Under the pieces are notes generated by a model. It did no database searches and had not been told where the DNA came from. It was given only the letters and a program-made list of their open reading frames with translations. From assembly GCA_900320765.1 (NCBI GenBank), contig ONTN01000052.1, forward strand, positions 1 to 12,312: a DNA stretch of 12,312 nt. The letters are read 5' to 3'. Within the stretch, counting starts at the first letter, position 1. Each line of letters opens with the position of its first letter. Source of the stretch: an uncultured Eubacteriales bacterium (lineage in GTDB: Bacteria; Bacillota; Clostridia; Oscillospirales; Oscillospiraceae). Positions 1 through 8,000 of this stretch are shown in pieces. Position numbers and translations under genes: made by a program.

Positions 1-1
1 C

Positions 2-1327
2 GTACTGAGGGAACTCCTCCGCGCCGAGCTTCGAGGCGGAGTATACGCTCGCGCCCGCCTCGGAGACTATCATATAGCTGAGATGCGCTCCCTTTTGGTT
101 CTCGCGGCGGATTAGCTCAACTGCCATATCCTCCGTTTCGCGGCTCGCTGTCCCGTTTCCGATGGCGATATGCTCGACGTTGTGCTTTCTTACGAGGGCG
201 CCCAGCTTGACTATGCACTCCTCGCGCTGCCTCTCGCCGTAGGTCGGGTAGACCACCGAGGTGTCAAGCACCTTGCCCGTACCGTCGACGACGGCGACCT
301 TGCAGCCCATCCTGTATCCCGGGTCGAGACCCATCGTGACCTTGCCCTTGACGGGCGGCTGCATAAGAAGCGGGCGCAGATTTTGAGCAAACTGCGCTAT
401 CGCACCCTCGCTTGCCATATCGGTGAGGTCTGAGCGGGTCTCCCTCTCAAGCGAGGGGAAAATGAGCCTGTCGTATGCGTCGAGAGCGGCCTCTTTCATA
501 AATTCAGAACACGGTGTCGAGGGCATAACGGCGTATCTGTAAACTACCCCCATAGCCTTGTCGTGGTCGAGCTCCAGACTGACCTTCAGCATTTTTTCTT
601 TTTCGCCCCTGTTGACCGCGAGCACCTGATGACCCGCCATCCTCGATACTGCCTGCGAGAAATCATAATATATGCGGTAAACGCTGTCCTCCTCAGAGGC
701 GGCGACGGAGCGGATAAGCCCGTTCTTTTTTATAAACTCCCTCAGCCGCTTGCGGAGCTCGGCGTCGTCAGAAAGCCTCTCCGCGATGATATCCGAAGCT
801 CCCTGAAGCGCGTCGTCTATTGTTTCAACGCCCTTCTCCGGGTCGATATAGTCCTTAGCAAGCTCGGAAGGGGAGAGACTGTCGCGCTTTTGGGCAAAAA
901 TGAGGTCCGCAAGAGGCTCAAGCCCCTTCTCCTTTGCCACGGTCGCTCTCGTCCGCCGCTTCTGCTTATACGGGCGGTACAGATCTTCAAGCTCGGCAAG
1001 CGTCTTGGCGGCCATTATCTGAGCCCTCAGCTCGTCTGTAAGCTTGCCCTGCTCCTCAATGGAGCCGAGCACGGACTCCCTGCGCTCATTAAGCCCGCGC
1101 AGATACTGAAGCCTCGTCTCAAGCGTCCTCAGCGCGGTGTCGTCCATCGCGCCGTGCAGCTCCTTGCGGTAGCGCGCGATAAAGGGAATTGTGTTTCCTT
1201 CGTCCAAAAGTGTTATTACGTTTTTTATGTGCTCCTCGCTCTCGCTGAGCTCGGCCGCGAGAAGCTTTACGATTTCGTCCATTGCTACCTCCGACAGGCT
1301 TTGTGTTTTTTCGATTATCCAAGACAT
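2..1327 (-). CDS. tex: Tex family RNA-binding transcription accessory protein, N-terminal 442 codons (3' end outside window)
   Basis: Translating the minus strand from the ATG at 1327-1325 gives an open frame of 442 codons running off the left edge; Tex proteins are usually a little over 700 residues, so the C-terminal HhH and S1 RNA-binding parts are missing. Seen: the Tex N-terminal signature GNTIPFIARYRKE at residues 44-56, the LEDLYRPYKQKRRTRAT stretch at about 113-129, and the start of the YqgF/RNase H-like domain with GLDPGYRMG at 333-341. The family binds nucleic acid and is linked to transcription and RNA handling in the cytoplasm; its exact reaction is not settled. The start follows a GGAG (1337-1340 on the plus strand) by 9 bases, and an alternative upstream ATG runs straight into a stop. 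The gene is divergent from the SLH/L,D-transpeptidase gene across a gap of under 100 bases. No convincing minus-strand promoter was identified in that gap. Confidence 0.95.
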   Translation of the reverse strand, partial: MSWIIEKTQSLSEVAMDEIVKLLAAELSESEEHIKNVITLLDEGNTIPFIARYRKELHGAMDDTALRTLETRLQYLRGLNERRESVLGSIEEQGKLTDELRAQIMAAKTLAELEDLYRPYKQKRRTRATVAKEKGLEPLADLIFAQKRDSLSPSELAKDYIDPEKGVETIDDALQGASDIIAERLSDDAELRKRLREFIKKNGLIRSVAASEEDSVYRIYYDFSQAVSRMAGHQVLAVNRGEKEKMLKVSLELDHDKAMGVVYRYAVMPSTPCSEFMKEAALDAYDRLIFPSLERETRSDLTDMASEGAIAQFAQNLRPLLMQPPVKGKVTMGLDPGYRMGCKVAVVDGTGKVLDTSVVYPTYGERQREECIVKLGALVRKHNVEHIAIGNGTASRETEDMAVELIRRENQKGAHLSYMIVSEAGASVYSASKLGAEEFPQY

Positions 1328-1362
1328 TATAGCATTCTCCGCCTCTATTTACAAATTATTTC

Positions 1363-1391
1363 TTGACGATTATCTGATTATGGAATATTAT
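1363..1391 (+). promoter_or_regulatory. sigma-A-like promoter for the SLH/L,D-transpeptidase gene
   Basis: A -35 element TTGACG (1363-1368) is followed after exactly 17 bases by a -10 element TATTAT (1386-1391). The predicted start point near 1398 lies just before the GGAGGAG ribosome site at 1411-1417. It sits in the short divergent gap with tex, which suits a promoter. Assigned by consensus match only. Confidence 0.6.
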
Positions 1392-1423
1392 CTATTTCAG
1401 ACAAAAAATCGGAGGAGATTGCT

Positions 1424-2857
1424 TTGAACGTCTTTAAGCGCCTTGTTTCCGCTGCACTTTCGATTATCCTTTTGCTGAGCCTTTGCTTCGCTGCTTCTGC
1501 TGACGAAGCCTGGCCGGATATCACCGGCCACAAATATGAGAATTATATCCTGAAAGCCCTTGAAAAGGGCTATATCTCCGGCTATGGCGACGGTACTGTC
1601 CGTCCCGACAGGGAGATAACGAAAAAAGAGGCCGTTTCGATAATTGTCAAGAATCTTGTTGAAAATCCCGCCGCACTATCTGAGGGCAGCCGTACTCAGA
1701 ATATCGTGAAAAAGGCGATGAACTGGGGACTCATAAATTCCGGCAACAATATGTCAAGCTCTATCGATCGCCTCAAGGCCTACACGATGCTTGCCGCCGC
1801 AGCCGGCATAGGCGAAGGGGAGGACGATTCCGTTATCGGCTCTCTTGCCGACTCAAAGTATATCGAGGGCGAAGCGAGAGGTATGATCGCCGGGCTTATA
1901 AGCCGCGGGATAATAACCCCGGTCGACGGCCGCCTCGGCGTGTTTAAAACCGTGACCCGCGCGGAATTCATAATGCTGTTTATGAAGCTGGACGAGGCGG
2001 GGCTTTGGACGGCGGCAAAAAAAGAGCTCAATAACACGAGCATATCAAAGGTCAAGCTCAGCTTCGAGCATTCCGAGCGCCTTAAAGAGGGCGAGCCGAT
2101 GCGAGTGACCGTCAATATCACCGGAGGTAAGCGCGGAACCGAGTGCTCTGCCGTTTGGTATAAAAACGGCATCGAAGAGGGGAGAGAGGACATAGTTCTC
2201 TCCGGCAAGGAGCATCAGTACACCTTCGAGATCGATTACATAATGTCGGACTACACCCCGGATTCAGCCGTTGTCGGCTTTGAGCTTTACCATACGGAAA
2301 AAGGCAAGACGGAGAAAAAGGGCGACCACTTCACCCAGTACATAGACCACGATTATAAATCCGTCGTCGCGAAAATATCGAATAAGTACGAGGGCGACTA
2401 CACCCTGCAGTACGCCCTCGACCATGACTATACCGATTATGAAAAGGCGGTATTCGTAAATTACAGGGGTTATTCAAGCTCGACGGAGTACCTCATCTGG
2501 GTAAACCGCGCGTATCAGCGCACGAACGTGTATATCGGCAGCAAGGGCCATTGGAAGCTTATTAAGGTATTCGTCGTCGGCACGGGGCGTCCAGGCTCGG
2601 TAACTCCCGTAGGAGTGTTCAAGGTGTTCGGAAAGCAGCCCGGCTGGTATAAGATGAAGTACGACGTTAAGCCTATAGTGAACTTCTATCAGGGCGGATA
2701 CGCCTTCCACTCCCGTCTGCTCTATCACGGAACGGACGAGGTGAAAGACCCAAGCATAGGCTTCCCGGTCAGCCTCGGTTGTATGAGAATGTATAATGAG
2801 GATATCCAATGGATGTACGATAATATCCCGATCTGGACCACCGTGGTCGTATGGTAA
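1424..2857 (+). CDS. Secreted SLH-repeat protein with C-terminal L,D-transpeptidase (YkuD) domain
   Basis: The 477-residue product starts with a signal peptide (basic start, hydrophobic core about 7-24, likely cleavage after ASA at 24-26). Residues 29-78 form a clear SLH repeat (WPDI..., GYISGYGDGTVRPDREITK), 90-130 a degenerate one, and 140-189 a third (GIITPVDGR...VTRAEFIMLF). A middle segment (about 205-300) looks beta-rich, and about 351-477 is a YkuD fold with H429, H435-G436 and the motif SLGCMRM, catalytic Cys453. In this family the cysteine forms 3-3 cross-links in peptidoglycan or attaches proteins to it; SLH repeats usually bind a secondary cell-wall polymer, so the enzyme probably acts anchored at the wall. 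The histidine common in SHGC is leucine here. TTG is chosen as start because GGAGGAG lies 6 bases before it and it opens the signal peptide. The gene has its own promoter and terminator, so it appears to be monocistronic. Confidence 0.88.
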   Translation: MNVFKRLVSAALSIILLLSLCFAASADEAWPDITGHKYENYILKALEKGYISGYGDGTVRPDREITKKEAVSIIVKNLVENPAALSEGSRTQNIVKKAMNWGLINSGNNMSSSIDRLKAYTMLAAAAGIGEGEDDSVIGSLADSKYIEGEARGMIAGLISRGIITPVDGRLGVFKTVTRAEFIMLFMKLDEAGLWTAAKKELNNTSISKVKLSFEHSERLKEGEPMRVTVNITGGKRGTECSAVWYKNGIEEGREDIVLSGKEHQYTFEIDYIMSDYTPDSAVVGFELYHTEKGKTEKKGDHFTQYIDHDYKSVVAKISNKYEGDYTLQYALDHDYTDYEKAVFVNYRGYSSSTEYLIWVNRAYQRTNVYIGSKGHWKLIKVFVVGTGRPGSVTPVGVFKVFGKQPGWYKMKYDVKPIVNFYQGGYAFHSRLLYHGTDEVKDPSIGFPVSLGCMRMYNEDIQWMYDNIPIWTTVVVW

Positions 2858-2863
2858 AAATAG

Positions 2864-2904
2864 GCGCGGGACGCAGCTTCCTGTTTGCGTCCCGCGCTTT
2901 TTTT
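2864..2904 (+). terminator. Strong intrinsic terminator after the SLH/L,D-transpeptidase gene
   Basis: A perfect 11-bp GC-rich stem (GCGCGGGACGC at 2864-2874 with GCGTCCCGCGC at 2887-2897) closes a 12-base loop and is followed by seven T residues (2898-2904). It begins 7 bases after the stop codon and separates this gene from spoIVA. Confidence 0.93.
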
Positions 2905-2906
2905 CT

Positions 2907-2935
2907 GCATACTCCCGTTAAAACAAGCATACCTA
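2907..2935 (+). promoter_or_regulatory. Probable sigma-E (mother-cell) promoter for spoIVA
   Basis: GCATACT (2907-2913) and CATACCTA (2928-2935) are separated by 14 bases, matching the sigma-E pattern of an ATA-containing -35 and a CATACA-T -10. The predicted start near 2943 leaves a short leader before the ribosome site at 2954-2959. spoIVA is a sigma-E gene in Bacillus subtilis, so position and target agree. No sigma-A-like promoter was seen in this gap. Assigned by pattern only. Confidence 0.55.
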
Positions 2936-2967
2936 TTAACAGAAATTATGCCAAGGGGGATAATGCA

Positions 2968-4446
2968 GTGGAAAATATGAAGATCTATGAGGATATCGCC
3001 GCCAGAACGGGCGGCGACGTATACGTTGGCGTCGTCGGGCCGGTCAGAACGGGGAAATCCACTTTTATAAAGAGATTTATGGAGACCCTCGTGATCCCCG
3101 GTATAGAATCCGACTACGTAAGAGAGCGGGCGAAGGATGAGCTCCCTCAGTCCGGCTCGGGAAGAACTATAATGACGGCGGAGCCGAAATTCGTTCCCGA
3201 GGAGGCCGTCAGCCTGAATATCGGCGGCGACGCATCTATATCCGTCCGCCTTGTCGACTGCGTTGGATATATGGTGGACGGCGCTGTCGGCGATACGGAA
3301 AACGGCGAGGAGCGTATGGTGACGACTCCGTGGTTTCCCGAGGAGGTATCGATGCGGGTAGCCGCCGAGACAGGCACGCGCAAGGTGATAGCCGAGCATT
3401 CGACGATAGGCATCGTAATCACGACCGACGGGTCGGTAACGGATATCCCGCGCGAGAGCTATGTTCCCGCCGAGGCTCGGGTCATAAGGGAGCTTAAGGA
3501 GCTAGGAAAGCCGTTTATCGTCCTTTTAAACTCGGCTCATCCCGAAGCGGCCGAGACGGCTGAGCTTGCCGCGAGCATCGCGGAGGAGCACTCCGTTACC
3601 TGCCTTCCGGTAAACTGTATGCTGCTCGGCGAGAACGAAATAGGAAGGATAATGAGCGCCGTGCTCGGCGAATTTCCGATAAGGGAATTTCGGCTTTTCA
3701 TACCGGAATGGATGGAGACCCTGCCCGCCGACCACGAGCTTAAAAAGGAGCTTTGCTCCGCCGTGCTTGAGAGCCTTGAGGGCGCGAGACTTATCCGCGA
3801 GGCACGCCCCGCCGCTCTGAGAATAGGCGAGATAGACGGTAACGTTTCCGCCGAGCTCAGAGGCTCGGATATGGGAAGCGGCGCTGTTGTGATCGATATT
3901 GCCGCCCCGCGCGAGCTTTTCTATTCCACGGTGAGCGGGATGACAGGCTTTGAGATTAAGGACGACGGGGATATGATCTCCCTCCTTTCAGAGCTATCGG
4001 GCCTCAAGTCTGAGTACGAGAAGGTCGCGGAAGCGTTAAAAGACGTTCGCGAGACGGGTTACGGGGTGGTTATGCCCTCAAAGGACGACCTTACGCTCAG
4101 AGAGCCGGAGATAGTCCGCAGGGGCGGAAAGTATTCTGTCAGGCTCAAGGCCTCGGCTCCGAGCATACATATGATAATGACGGACGTTGAGACCGAGGTA
4201 AGCCCCGCCGTCGGCGGAGAGCGAAGCTCCGGCGACGTTATAAACTTCCTTCTGCAGGAATATGAGGGGGATACCGGCAAGCTCTGGGAGTCCAATATAT
4301 TCGGAAGATCGCTCCACGATATAGCGGGGGATTCAGTACAGGCAAAAATCAGGAGCATGCCGCCCGAGACGCAGATAAAGATGAGAGATACGCTCGGAAG
4401 AATAATAAATGAGGGAGCGGGCGGCCTTATCTGCATCATACTTTAA
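2968..4446 (+). CDS. spoIVA: Stage IV sporulation protein A, spore-coat basement ATPase
   Basis: The product resembles B. subtilis SpoIVA from end to end. SpoIVA is the ATP-hydrolysing protein that polymerises on the outer forespore membrane and anchors the coat; it is also needed for cortex formation. Seen: N-terminal IAARTGGDVYVGVVG, Walker A GPVRTGKST (24-32, Lys30), DELPQSGSGRTIMTAEPKF (Thr70 a likely sensor threonine), Walker B-like LVDCVGY (Asp97), TTDGSVTDI, and the terminal GGLICIIL that matches the conserved end of the family. The GTG at 2968 gives 492 residues, the length I recall for B. subtilis, and aligns its first residues with that protein; AAGGGGG lies 8 bases upstream. The frame stays open back to 2851, but that would run through the preceding terminator. 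There is no terminator before ridA, so sporulation-specific read-through into ridA is possible. Confidence 0.98.
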   Translation: MENMKIYEDIAARTGGDVYVGVVGPVRTGKSTFIKRFMETLVIPGIESDYVRERAKDELPQSGSGRTIMTAEPKFVPEEAVSLNIGGDASISVRLVDCVGYMVDGAVGDTENGEERMVTTPWFPEEVSMRVAAETGTRKVIAEHSTIGIVITTDGSVTDIPRESYVPAEARVIRELKELGKPFIVLLNSAHPEAAETAELAASIAEEHSVTCLPVNCMLLGENEIGRIMSAVLGEFPIREFRLFIPEWMETLPADHELKKELCSAVLESLEGARLIREARPAALRIGEIDGNVSAELRGSDMGSGAVVIDIAAPRELFYSTVSGMTGFEIKDDGDMISLLSELSGLKSEYEKVAEALKDVRETGYGVVMPSKDDLTLREPEIVRRGGKYSVRLKASAPSIHMIMTDVETEVSPAVGGERSSGDVINFLLQEYEGDTGKLWESNIFGRSLHDIAGDSVQAKIRSMPPETQIKMRDTLGRIINEGAGGLICIIL

Positions 4447-4447
4447 A

Positions 4448-4476
4448 TTGACTTTGCTTTGGCCGGGGTATATAAT
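4448..4476 (+). promoter_or_regulatory. sigma-A promoter for ridA
   Basis: TTGACT (4448-4453) and a perfect TATAAT (4471-4476) are spaced by 17 bases. The -35 starts directly after the spoIVA stop codon. The predicted start near 4483 lies about 20 bases before the ridA start codon. Confidence 0.82.
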
Positions 4477-4503
4477 ATCGAAAAAACGAACAGGAGATAT
4501 GAT

Positions 4504-4878
4504 ATGAAAGCGATCGCAACAGATAAGGCTCCGGCCGCCGTCGGCCCCTATTCCCAGGCTATCGACTGCGGCGATACCGTCTACCTCTCCGGTCAGATAC
4601 CTCTCGACCCCGCCACCGGAGTAATAGTTGAGGGCGGCATTGAGACGCAGGCCCGCCGTATGTTTGATAATATCGGCGCCGTGCTTGAGAAGGCAGGTCT
4701 CAATTATAAAAACGTGGTGAAAACTACCGTATTTCTTACCGATATCGGCGACTTCGCCGCGCTGAATAAGATTTACGGCGAGTTTTTTTCCGAGCCGTAC
4801 CCCGCAAGAAGCTGCGTTGAGGTTTCAAACCTCCCGAAAGGCGCCAAGGCCGAATGCGAGTGCATCGCAAGGCGATAA
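4504..4878 (+). CDS. ridA: RidA family reactive intermediate (enamine/imine) deaminase
   Basis: A 124-residue protein of the RidA/YjgF/UK114 family. RidA hydrolyses 2-aminoacrylate and related enamines/imines released by PLP-dependent dehydratases, protecting PLP enzymes; it acts in the cytoplasm, normally as a trimer. Seen: AVGPYSQAI (12-20), the LSGQIPLDP motif (28-36), VVKTTVFLTDI (71-81), YPARSCVEV with the substrate-carboxylate arginine Arg102, and KGAKAECE with Glu117 at the usual acid position. All residues expected of an active RidA appear present. The ATG at 4504 is chosen because AGGAG (4492-4496) lies 7 bases upstream and the family N-terminus begins here; a longer frame from 4459 would overlap the promoter. 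It has its own promoter and a terminator downstream, so it is probably expressed alone, possibly with read-through from spoIVA. Confidence 0.96.
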   Translation: MKAIATDKAPAAVGPYSQAIDCGDTVYLSGQIPLDPATGVIVEGGIETQARRMFDNIGAVLEKAGLNYKNVVKTTVFLTDIGDFAALNKIYGEFFSEPYPARSCVEVSNLPKGAKAECECIARR

Positions 4879-4889
4879 GTTAACACTCT

Positions 4890-4925
4890 GCCCGCCCCTT
4901 TATGGGGGCGGGCAATATATTTAGT
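4890..4925 (+). terminator. Intrinsic terminator after ridA
   Basis: A 9-bp GC stem (GCCCGCCCC at 4890-4898 with GGGGCGGGC at 4905-4913) closes a 6-base loop. The tail that follows is AT-rich but has no clean T run, so termination may be less complete than at 2864. Confidence 0.75.
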
Positions 4926-4936
4926 TGAAATAATCC

Positions 4937-4965
4937 TTGAAAAATGGGAGAAAAACAAGTATACT
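4937..4965 (+). promoter_or_regulatory. sigma-A-like promoter for the smc-ftsY-rdgB-yhbY-yqeK-LCP-rsfS cluster
   Basis: TTGAAA (4937-4942) and TATACT (4960-4965) are spaced by 17 bases, directly after the ridA terminator. The predicted start near 4972 gives a leader of about 55 bases to the smc TTG start. No other promoter or clear terminator was seen between here and the end of the window, so this may drive the whole cluster. Confidence 0.7.
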
Positions 4966-4985
4966 TACAGCATTATGGATAATTG

Positions 4986-5013
4986 TGGGCATAGCGGGAA
5001 AACGCCCTGCCCA
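4986..5013 (+). other. Possible leader hairpin upstream of the smc ribosome site
   Basis: TGGGCA (4986-4991) pairs with TGCCCA (5008-5013), and inside it GGG (4996-4998) pairs with CCC (5005-5007) across a 4-base bulge. The stem ends just before GGAGG (5016-5020), leaving the ribosome site free. A function is not shown. Confidence 0.3.
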
Positions 5014-5027
5014 ATGGAGGTATACCC

Positions 5028-8000
5028 TTGTATCTGAAAGCGCTCGAACTTCGGGGGTTCAAGTCATTTCCGGAGAAGACCCGGCTGACCTTCGAGAAGC
5101 CGATCACGGCCATTGTCGGGCCGAACGGCTCGGGAAAATCGAATATTGCCGACGCTCTTCAGTGGGTAATGGGCGAAATGAGCTCAAAGGCGCTGAGAGG
5201 CGGAAAGATGGAGGACGTTATCTTCGGCGGCACCGAGAAGCGGCCTCAGGTGGGCTTCGCTGAGGTCACCCTCGTGCTGGATAATTCCGACGGCGGGCTC
5301 AGCATCGAGTCCGACGAGGTCGAGGTAACGCGCAGATACTTCCGCTCCGGAGAATCGGAATACTATATCAACCGCAAGGCCGTGAGGCTGCGCGACGTAA
5401 ACGAGCTCTTTATGGACACCGGCCTCGGAAGGGACGGATATTCCATCATCGGCCAGGGAAAGGTCGACAGTATCCTGTCACAGAGAAGCACCGACCGCCG
5501 CGAGATATTCGAGGAGGCCGCCGGCATCAGCCGCTTCCGCCACCGCAAGGAGGAATCTGAGCGCAAGCTTGAGCGGGCGGAGGAGGATCTTCTGAGGGTA
5601 AACGACAAGATCTCCGAGCTGGAGATGCAGGTCGAGCCATTAAGACGCCAGTCCGAGGTAGCGAAAAAATACCTGATACTCAGAGACGAGCTTCGCGGGC
5701 TTGAGATAAGCCTTTGGATGAATGAGCTCGACGAGCTGCAGGAGAAGAATAAGAAGCTGAACGAGGACGCGCTCGCTTCCTCCGGCGCCCTTGAGCGGGC
5801 GAAGGCGGAGCTCGACGCGGTCAATAAGGCTGCCGAGGCCTTTTCCGCCCAAATGCACGAAAAGGACGAGGAGGCCGAGACGGTCCGCTCGGAGATCTCG
5901 GCGTCCGACGCGATGATAGCCGAGACAGAATCAGAGCTTGCCGTTCTCAGAACGAGGCTCGGACATAACAGGGAGAGCATCGAGAGAGCTGAGGAGGAGA
6001 TACTCCGTCAGGAGGGGCAGAACTCCGGTCTTGAGGCTCAGATAGAGGAGAGAAGAAACAGGGTCGCCGGAATAGATAAGGAGCTCGGAGAAAAGGAGCT
6101 TGAGCTTTCAAAGCTTGCCGAGCGGGCGGCCACCCTTTCCGATACGGAGAGCGAAAACCAGCGCAGGATAGTTGAACTTTCTGAGAAAAACCGAGCTTCG
6201 GCAGCCGAGCTTTCTCAGGCAAAAAGCGAGCTCAGCGGACTTGCGGCATTTATGCAGGAGGCTGAGGACAGAGAAAGCGCAGCGCTCCGCGAGCTATCCG
6301 CCCACGCGGAAAAGCTTGAAGCTGTAAAAGCAGAGGCGGCCGAGGTCGAGGCTGCAATTGCAAAGGCGGAGGAGCGCGAGACTGCGGGAAAGAACGTCGC
6401 CGCGGGCTACTCCATGCGCTTAATGTCAAAGCGCGAGAAGACCGAGGAGCTGTCCTCAAAATGCATGCGCCTCAGAATGGATCACAACGCTCTCAAGAGC
6501 CGTATCCAGATACTGAGCGATATGGAAAGAGACTACGAGGGTTACGGCAAAGCGGTCAAAACCGTAATGCGCGAGGCAAAGAGGGGTACGCTGAACGGTA
6601 TACACGCCCCCGTCGCCGAGCTAATAAAGACCCCGGATAAATACGCCCTCGCAATCGAGGTGGCTCTCGGCGCGGCGCTGCAGCAGATCGTCGTCAGCAC
6701 GGATATCGACGGAAAAGCGGCGATAAATATGCTTGAGCGGCGCGACGGCGGCAGAAACACCTTCATTCCGCTGAATGTAACGCGAGGCTCGCGCCTCAGC
6801 GCCCCGGGCATTGAGAACGAGGAGGGCTTCGAGGGAATTGCCTCGGACCTCATAAGCTTCGAGCCTAAGTACGAGGGCGTAATGCTTCAGCTTGCGGGAC
6901 GCACGGCTGTTGTAAAGAACCTCGACTACGCGGTTAAAATAGCGAGAAAGTACTCTCATAAGTTCCGCATAGTAACCCTGAACGGTCAGGTCATAAACGC
7001 CGGAGGCAGTATGACGGGCGGAAGCGCACCATCAAACTCCGGAATACTCTCGAGGGCAAACGAGCTCAAGGCGCTGCAGGACAAAGAGAGCGGCATGACC
7101 GATGAGCTTCAGCGGGCGGAGAATTCGCTCGAGACGGAGAAGCGCGCTCTTGCTGCCGCGGAATATGAGCTTAAGACGGCGGAGGACGAGCTTTCCGCCT
7201 GCCGCGAGGAGCTTGTAAGGCTGAGAGGAACGAGCGAACACTACGGCCTTTTGATTGCCTCAATCGAGGAGAGAGCGGCTGAGCTCAAATCAGAGAGAAA
7301 CGGCTCTGGCGAGAGAGCGTCCGAGCTTAAGGCGAGAGCCGACGCCGTGCGGGCTGATATTGCCAGACTTGAGAAGCTTGAGGAGAGCTCAAGGCTCGAG
7401 CTCGAGCGCGAATCAGGCGGGAGAGACGCCCTCTCCGAAAAGAGACGCGAGCTCATGGCGGAACAGGCCGAGATCAAGGCGGTGATGGCCTCGCTCTCGG
7501 CGGAGCGTGAAACCCAGGAGAACGCGATCACCGAGCTCGACGCGCTTCGCCTCGGGCTTGTCGGAGATAAGGAGAAGCAGGCCGAGACCATTGACAGCCT
7601 GAAGCTTGAGGCCGACGAAATAGGCAGGAGCATAAGCCTTGACGAGGCAAAGCTCGAGTCGAGGCGCGCCGCGTCCGAAAGACTACGAGCAAAGCTCAAG
7701 TCCGTCACGGAAGATAAGCTGAGGATCGAGGCCGAGCGCACGAAAACCGAGAAGGAGTACCGCGACAGGTATCAGAGGATAATAGACCTCGAGAGAGACG
7801 CGGCAAGAATAGAGCAGAAGCGCCAGGCTGCCGAGATGGAGGAGAAGACCATCACGGACAAGCTCTGGGACAGCTACGAGCTCACGAGGGCGACCGCCCG
7901 CGAGCAGCGGCTTGAAATAGAGAGCTATCCCGCCGCAAAGCGCAGAACGGGAGAGCTGAGAAGATCTATTTCCTCGCTTGGCACTCCGAACCTCGGAGCT

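Noticed and set aside
563..1366. Plus-strand open frame of 267 codons
   Set aside because: It is the complement of tex, whose minus-strand translation shows clear family motifs; the plus-strand product matches nothing I recognise.
1328..1423. Minus-strand promoter for tex in the divergent gap
   Set aside because: TTGTCT-like and TAAT-rich stretches occur, but no pair with acceptable spacing was convincing.
2851..2967. Extended N-terminus for spoIVA from an ATG at 2851
   Set aside because: It overlaps the preceding stop and passes through the terminator and sigma-E-like promoter; the GTG at 2968 gives the family length and N-terminus.
2725..3399. Minus-strand open frame of 224 codons
   Set aside because: It runs opposite the L,D-transpeptidase end, a terminator and the start of spoIVA, all well supported; no ribosome site or family motif.
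4459..4503. Extended N-terminus for ridA
   Set aside because: The extra 15 codons span the -10 element and ribosome site; RidA proteins begin at the residue encoded at 4504.
4937..5263. Separate small plus-strand gene of 108 codons before smc
   Set aside because: It covers the smc promoter, leader and the smc start in another frame, with no recognisable motif.
5363..5980. Minus-strand Ser/Leu-rich frames opposite smc (also 7241-7741)
   Set aside because: Serine-rich low-complexity products are what the complement of Glu/Leu/Arg coiled-coil codons gives; smc is unmistakable.
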